Assembly: GCA_002347285.1 (NCBI GenBank)
Contig: DDXW01000037.1
Location: 1 to 8,517 of the forward strand
Source: Rhodocyclaceae bacterium UBA2250
Lineage (GTDB): Bacteria > Pseudomonadota > Gammaproteobacteria > Burkholderiales > Rhodocyclaceae
Reading direction: 5' to 3'
Length of the DNA: 8,517 nucleotides
Below the pieces are notes generated by a model that saw nothing but the letters and a program-made list of their open reading frames with translations, was not told the DNA's origin and did no database searches. This document shows, piece by piece, positions 5,780 to 8,517 of the stretch. Both the position numbers and the translations under genes were made by a program. Position 1 is the stretch's first letter. Each line of letters opens with the position of its first letter.

Positions 5780-6201
5780 CGCACATCTCCTTCCTGCACG
5801 GCGCGCCGGACCGCATCCAGGCCGCCGCCCAGTGGTTGCGGCAGGCCTGGAGCGAACGGCGGCGAGTATTGGTTTATGTGCCGGATGCCGAACTGGCGGC
5901 ACGGCTCGATCGCATGCTCTGGACGCAGCCCGCGCTGTCCTTCGTGCCCCATTGTCGCGCCGAAGCCGCGCTGGCCGGCGAGACCCCGATCCTGCTGGCC
6001 GAACGACTGGACGAGCCCGCGCACGAAGACTGCCTGATCAATCTCAGCAATGAACTGCCGCCAAGCTTCTCGCGCTTCGAGCACATGGTCGAAATCGTCA
6101 GCACCGACGATGCCGACCGGCAGCCGGCGCGCGAACGCTTCAAGTTCTATCGGGATCGCGGCTACGTTATCGAGAGCCGCGACATATCCGGGGGGGGGTG
6201 A
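5776..6201 (+). CDS. holC: DNA polymerase III chi subunit HolC
   Basis: A 141-residue protein matching the chi subunit of the clamp-loader complex, which links the replicative polymerase to single-strand binding protein through SSB's C-terminal tail. Recognisable features are the N-terminal HISFLHGAPDRI, a basic strand segment RRRVLVYVPD (28-37), LDRMLWTQPALSFVPH (44-59, the family LW-x-x-P-x-x-SF-x-PH motif), DCLINLS (85-91), and a closing ARERFKFYRDRGY (118-130), which matches the ARERYKAYR-type ending of E. coli HolC. The GTG at 5776 overlaps the pepA TGA as GTGA. The family N-terminus begins exactly there, so longer frames reading back into pepA are rejected. The last three codons are Gly codons made by a run of nine G (6190-6198). 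The next gene starts at the final base of its stop codon. Length is normal for the family. Confidence 0.93.
   Translation: MTHISFLHGAPDRIQAAAQWLRQAWSERRRVLVYVPDAELAARLDRMLWTQPALSFVPHCRAEAALAGETPILLAERLDEPAHEDCLINLSNELPPSFSRFEHMVEIVSTDDADRQPARERFKFYRDRGYVIESRDISGGG
6190..6198 (+). repeat. Homopolymer tract of nine G at the holC end
   Basis: Nine consecutive G fill the last three sense codons of holC and directly precede TGATG, which combines the holC stop and the next start. The run may also serve as a G-rich ribosome site for the following gene. Runs of this length are prone to slippage in vivo and to miscalling in reads. One base more or fewer would remove the holC stop at 6199. Confidence 0.85.
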
Positions 6202-6584
6202 TGTCCGCGCAAGACGTTCTCGGCCAGGCCGATGCCCTCATGCGACGCCATCGCAGCTTCGTCGCCCGCCCTGCGGGAGAGGCGCCGGCCGAACAACCGG
6301 AACAAGCGCCGCCGGAAGATGCCGGAATCCCGGTACTGACCGACATCGTGGCTGAGGAAACCTACTCCTCGCGCTCGGTCAGCGCGATCCTGGATGCCTT
6401 GCGCGACGAGATCGACAGCGCCACGACGGCCTGGCTGGCCGACGCCCTGCCAGCCGCGGTTGCCAATGCCAGCCAGCAGATTCTCGCCGAACTGGAATTG
6501 CAGGCACACCACGCATTGCTGCCGCGCTTGCAGGCGATCATCACACGGCATCGCGACAAGGCCGGACAGGATCAGTCGCTATAA
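6201..6584 (+). CDS. Uncharacterised 127-residue protein between holC and valS
   Basis: A 127-residue soluble protein I cannot assign a function. Betaproteobacteria commonly carry a small gene of unknown function at this place. In Burkholderia I recall it being labelled DUF2486, and this may be a distant counterpart. Residues 1-20 are helical and basic (DALMRRHRSF), and 21-42 are Pro/Glu/Ala-rich and probably unstructured. IPVLTDIVAEE (43-53) is a compact motif that looks conserved. Residues 57-118 are predicted to be long amphipathic helices ending LLPRLQAIITRHRDK. There is no signal peptide or membrane span. The start is ATG at 6201, sharing one base with the holC stop. A GTG at 6198 would add one residue and cannot be excluded. 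Coupling to holC suggests co-expression with replication or translation genes, nothing more specific. Confidence 0.75.
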   Translation: MSAQDVLGQADALMRRHRSFVARPAGEAPAEQPEQAPPEDAGIPVLTDIVAEETYSSRSVSAILDALRDEIDSATTAWLADALPAAVANASQQILAELELQAHHALLPRLQAIITRHRDKAGQDQSL

Positions 6585-6585
6585 T
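6580..6585 (+). promoter_or_regulatory. Candidate -10 box of a valS promoter
   Basis: A perfect TATAAT at 6580-6585 overlaps the TAA stop of the upstream gene (6582-6584). RNA would start near 6592 and leave about 24 nt before the valS ATG. No good -35 exists at normal spacing: GCGACA at 6553-6558 is 21 nt away, and there is no TG extension. It is still better than the surroundings and suggests that valS is partly uncoupled from pepA-holC. Confidence 0.45.
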
Positions 6586-6615
6586 CGGCGTTTTCCCGCT
6601 TCAGCACTGATTTTC

Positions 6616-8517
6616 ATGGAACTCGCCAAAAGCTTCGAGCCCGCCGAGATCGAGCGGCGCTGGTATCCCGTTTGGGAATCGAACGGTTATTTCGCCGCCG
6701 GCCTCGACACGCAGAAGACAGACAATTTCTGCATTCTGCTGCCGCCGCCGAACGTCACCGGCACGCTGCACATGGGCCACGGCTTCAACCAGGCGATCAT
6801 GGACGCGCTGACGCGCTACCACCGCATGCGCGGCGCCAATACCCTCTGGCAGCCGGGCACCGACCATGCCGGCATCGCGACGCAGATCGTCGTCGAGCGC
6901 CAGCTCGACGCCCAGGGCATCTCGCGCCACGACCTCGGCCGCGAAAAATTCCTCGAGAAGGTCTGGGAGTGGAAGGAATACTCGGGCGGCACCATCACGC
7001 GCCAGATGCGCCGCCTCGGCACTTCTCCCGACTGGACGCGCGAACGCTTCACGATGGATGCGGGCCTGTCGAAGATCGTCACCGAGACCTTCGTGCGCCT
7101 CCACAAGGAAGGCCTGATCTACCGCGGCAAGCGCCTCGTCAACTGGGATCCGAAGCTGCTCACCGCCGTCTCCGACCTCGAGGTCGTCAGCGAGGAGGAG
7201 GACGGCTTCATGTGGGAGATCAGCTATCCGTTCGCCTGCGGGAATGGAGCATTGACCGTCGCGACGACCCGTCCTGAAACGATGCTTGGCGACGTCGCCG
7301 TGGCGGTCAATCCGGATGACGAGCGCTACCAGCACCTGATCGGCAAGCAGGTACGGTTGCCGCTCTGTGACCGCACGATTCCCGTCATCGCCGACGCCTA
7401 CGTCGACAAGGAATTCGGCACCGGCTGCGTCAAGATCACGCCGGCGCACGACTTCAACGACTGGCAGGTCGGCCATCGCCACGGCTTGACGCCGCTTTCG
7501 ATCTTCACGCTCGACGCCCGCATCAACGAGCACGGCCCGGAGAAATACCGCGGCATGGACCGTTACGACGCCCGCCAGGCAATCGTCGCCGACCTCGAGG
7601 CCGCCGGGCTGCTCGTCTCGGTGAAGCCCCACAAGCTGATGGTGCCGCGCGGCGACCGCACCGGCGCCGTCATTGAGCCGATGCTGACCGACCAGTGGTT
7701 CGTCGCGATGTCGAAACCCGGCGCCGACGGCAAGAGCATCGCCGGCAAGGCGCTCGAATGCGTCGCCTCGGGCGAGATCAAGTTCGTGCCCGAGAACTGG
7801 GTGAACACCTACAACCAGTGGCTCAACAACATCCAGGACTGGTGCATTTCCCGTCAATTGTGGTGGGGCCACCAGATTCCCGCCTGGTACAGCGACGACG
7901 GCCGCTGCTATGTCGCCCACGACGAGGCGGAGGCCTACGAACAGGCGAAACGCGACGCCTACAGCGGCGGCCTCGAGCGCGACCCCGACGTGCTCGACAC
8001 CTGGTACTCCTCCGCACTGTGGCCGTTCTCGACGCTCGACTGGACGCCCGAATGGCCGGCCAAGTCGAACCCGGCGCTCGACCTCTACCTGCCCTCGACG
8101 GTGCTGGTCACCGGCTTCGACATCATCTTCTTCTGGGTGGCGCGCATGGTGATGATGACCAAGCACATCACCGGCAAGATCCCGTTCAAGCATGTCTATG
8201 TGCATGGCCTGATCCGCGACGCCGAAGGCCAGAAGATGTCGAAGTCGAAAGGCAACGTGCTCGACCCGATCGACCTGATCGATGGCATCGATCTCGAAGC
8301 GCTGGTGGCGAAGCGCACCAGCGGCCTGATGAACCCGAAGCAGGCGGCGCAGATCGAGAAGCGCACGCGCAAGGAGTATCCGAACGGCATCCCCGGCTTC
8401 GGCACCGACGCGCTGCGCTTTACCTTCCTCTCGCTCGCCTCGCCGGGCCGCGACATCAAGTTCGACATGCAGCGCTGCGAGGGCTATCGCAACTTCTGCA
8501 ACAAGCTGTGGAACGCC
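6616..8517 (+). CDS. valS: Valyl-tRNA synthetase ValS (3' end beyond the window)
   Basis: The first 634 codons of a class I synthetase that charges tRNA-Val and clears mischarged threonine. It has no stop before the window edge. The start ATG at 6616 opens with MELAKSFEPAEIERRWYPVW, typical of ValRS, although the ribosome site is weak. The ATP-binding HIGH-type motif is HMGH at 52-55, within PPPNVTGTLHMGHGFNQA. The editing (CP1) domain includes TTRPETMLGDVAVAVNPDD (217-235) and ITPAHDFNDWQVGHRHGL near 274-291, where D279 is the conserved aspartate expected to bind the substrate amino group. WCISRQLWWGHQIPAW, DVLDTWYSSALWPFS and TGFDIIFFWVARM follow in order. KMSKS is at 540-544. The E. coli enzyme has about 950 residues, so roughly a third, the anticodon-binding domain and C-terminal coiled coil, lies outside. 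No frameshift is seen. It follows the small gene by 31 nt. Confidence 0.97.
   Translation, partial: MELAKSFEPAEIERRWYPVWESNGYFAAGLDTQKTDNFCILLPPPNVTGTLHMGHGFNQAIMDALTRYHRMRGANTLWQPGTDHAGIATQIVVERQLDAQGISRHDLGREKFLEKVWEWKEYSGGTITRQMRRLGTSPDWTRERFTMDAGLSKIVTETFVRLHKEGLIYRGKRLVNWDPKLLTAVSDLEVVSEEEDGFMWEISYPFACGNGALTVATTRPETMLGDVAVAVNPDDERYQHLIGKQVRLPLCDRTIPVIADAYVDKEFGTGCVKITPAHDFNDWQVGHRHGLTPLSIFTLDARINEHGPEKYRGMDRYDARQAIVADLEAAGLLVSVKPHKLMVPRGDRTGAVIEPMLTDQWFVAMSKPGADGKSIAGKALECVASGEIKFVPENWVNTYNQWLNNIQDWCISRQLWWGHQIPAWYSDDGRCYVAHDEAEAYEQAKRDAYSGGLERDPDVLDTWYSSALWPFSTLDWTPEWPAKSNPALDLYLPSTVLVTGFDIIFFWVARMVMMTKHITGKIPFKHVYVHGLIRDAEGQKMSKSKGNVLDPIDLIDGIDLEALVAKRTSGLMNPKQAAQIEKRTRKEYPNGIPGFGTDALRFTFLSLASPGRDIKFDMQRCEGYRNFCNKLWNA

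Noticed and set aside
4202..5902. 566-codon leftward open frame antisense to pepA
   Set aside because: pepA on the other strand has every M17 active-site residue in order. The antisense product is His/Gly/Arg/Ala-rich without recognisable domains, and high-GC codon use commonly leaves the opposite frame free of stops.
6601..8205. 534-codon leftward open frame antisense to valS
   Set aside because: valS is unmistakable (HMGH, TTRPET, KMSKS). The antisense frame is a composition effect of GC-rich third positions.
1..8517. Search for CRISPR arrays, tRNA or rRNA genes, insertion sequences, phage or defence genes
   Set aside because: No direct-repeat arrays, no tRNA-like folds, and no transposase, integrase or nuclease frames were seen; all sequence is accounted for by core genes and short spacers.

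Overview
The window is a piece of GC-rich chromosomal core DNA, most likely from a betaproteobacterium. The order lptG-lptF (leftward) / pepA-holC-small ORF-valS (rightward) is a conserved proteobacterial neighbourhood. The sigma factor / DUF3619-like / DUF3106-like / RDD group on the left, and the protein wording throughout, look most like Rhodocyclales. That order-level placement is inference from remembered family resemblance, not a search result. I see no rRNA, tRNA, CRISPR array, insertion sequence, phage gene or origin.

Left block, rightward (about 61-2062): four tightly packed genes. They encode a small sigma-70 family factor of ECF-like size, a single-pass membrane protein of the DUF3619 type, an exported helical-repeat protein of the DUF3106 type, and a three-helix RDD membrane protein. 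Junctions are 12 nt apart, overlapping by 34 nt, and overlapping by 4 nt (ATGA), so this reads as one operon. Sigma factor, single-pass membrane protein and periplasmic repeat protein together resemble the layout of envelope-sensing sigma systems. That role is an inference and is the least understood part of the window.

Middle block, leftward (4179-2010): lptF and lptG, the two membrane subunits of the LPS-exporting ABC transporter, separated by 1 nt. The 3' end of lptG overlaps the 3' end of the RDD gene by 53 nt, with no visible terminator between the convergent operons.

Right block, rightward (4280-8517): pepA (leucyl aminopeptidase, GTG start), holC (DNA polymerase III chi subunit, GTG start overlapping the pepA stop), a 127-residue protein of unknown function, and the first 634 codons of valS (valyl-tRNA synthetase), which runs off the right edge. 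A 100-bp AT-richer spacer (4180-4279) separates lptF from pepA and probably holds divergent promoters. A perfect TATAAT overlapping the end of the small gene probably gives valS its own promoter.

Every base belongs to a recognisable gene or a short spacer, and no stretch over 300 bases is gene-free. The very long antisense reading frames (up to 566 codons) are high-GC shadows of conserved genes. I did not find a clear new biological system. The best leads are the uncharacterised sigma cassette with its exact 18-residue repeat protein, the small holC-valS protein, and two homopolymer tracts sitting at gene junctions.
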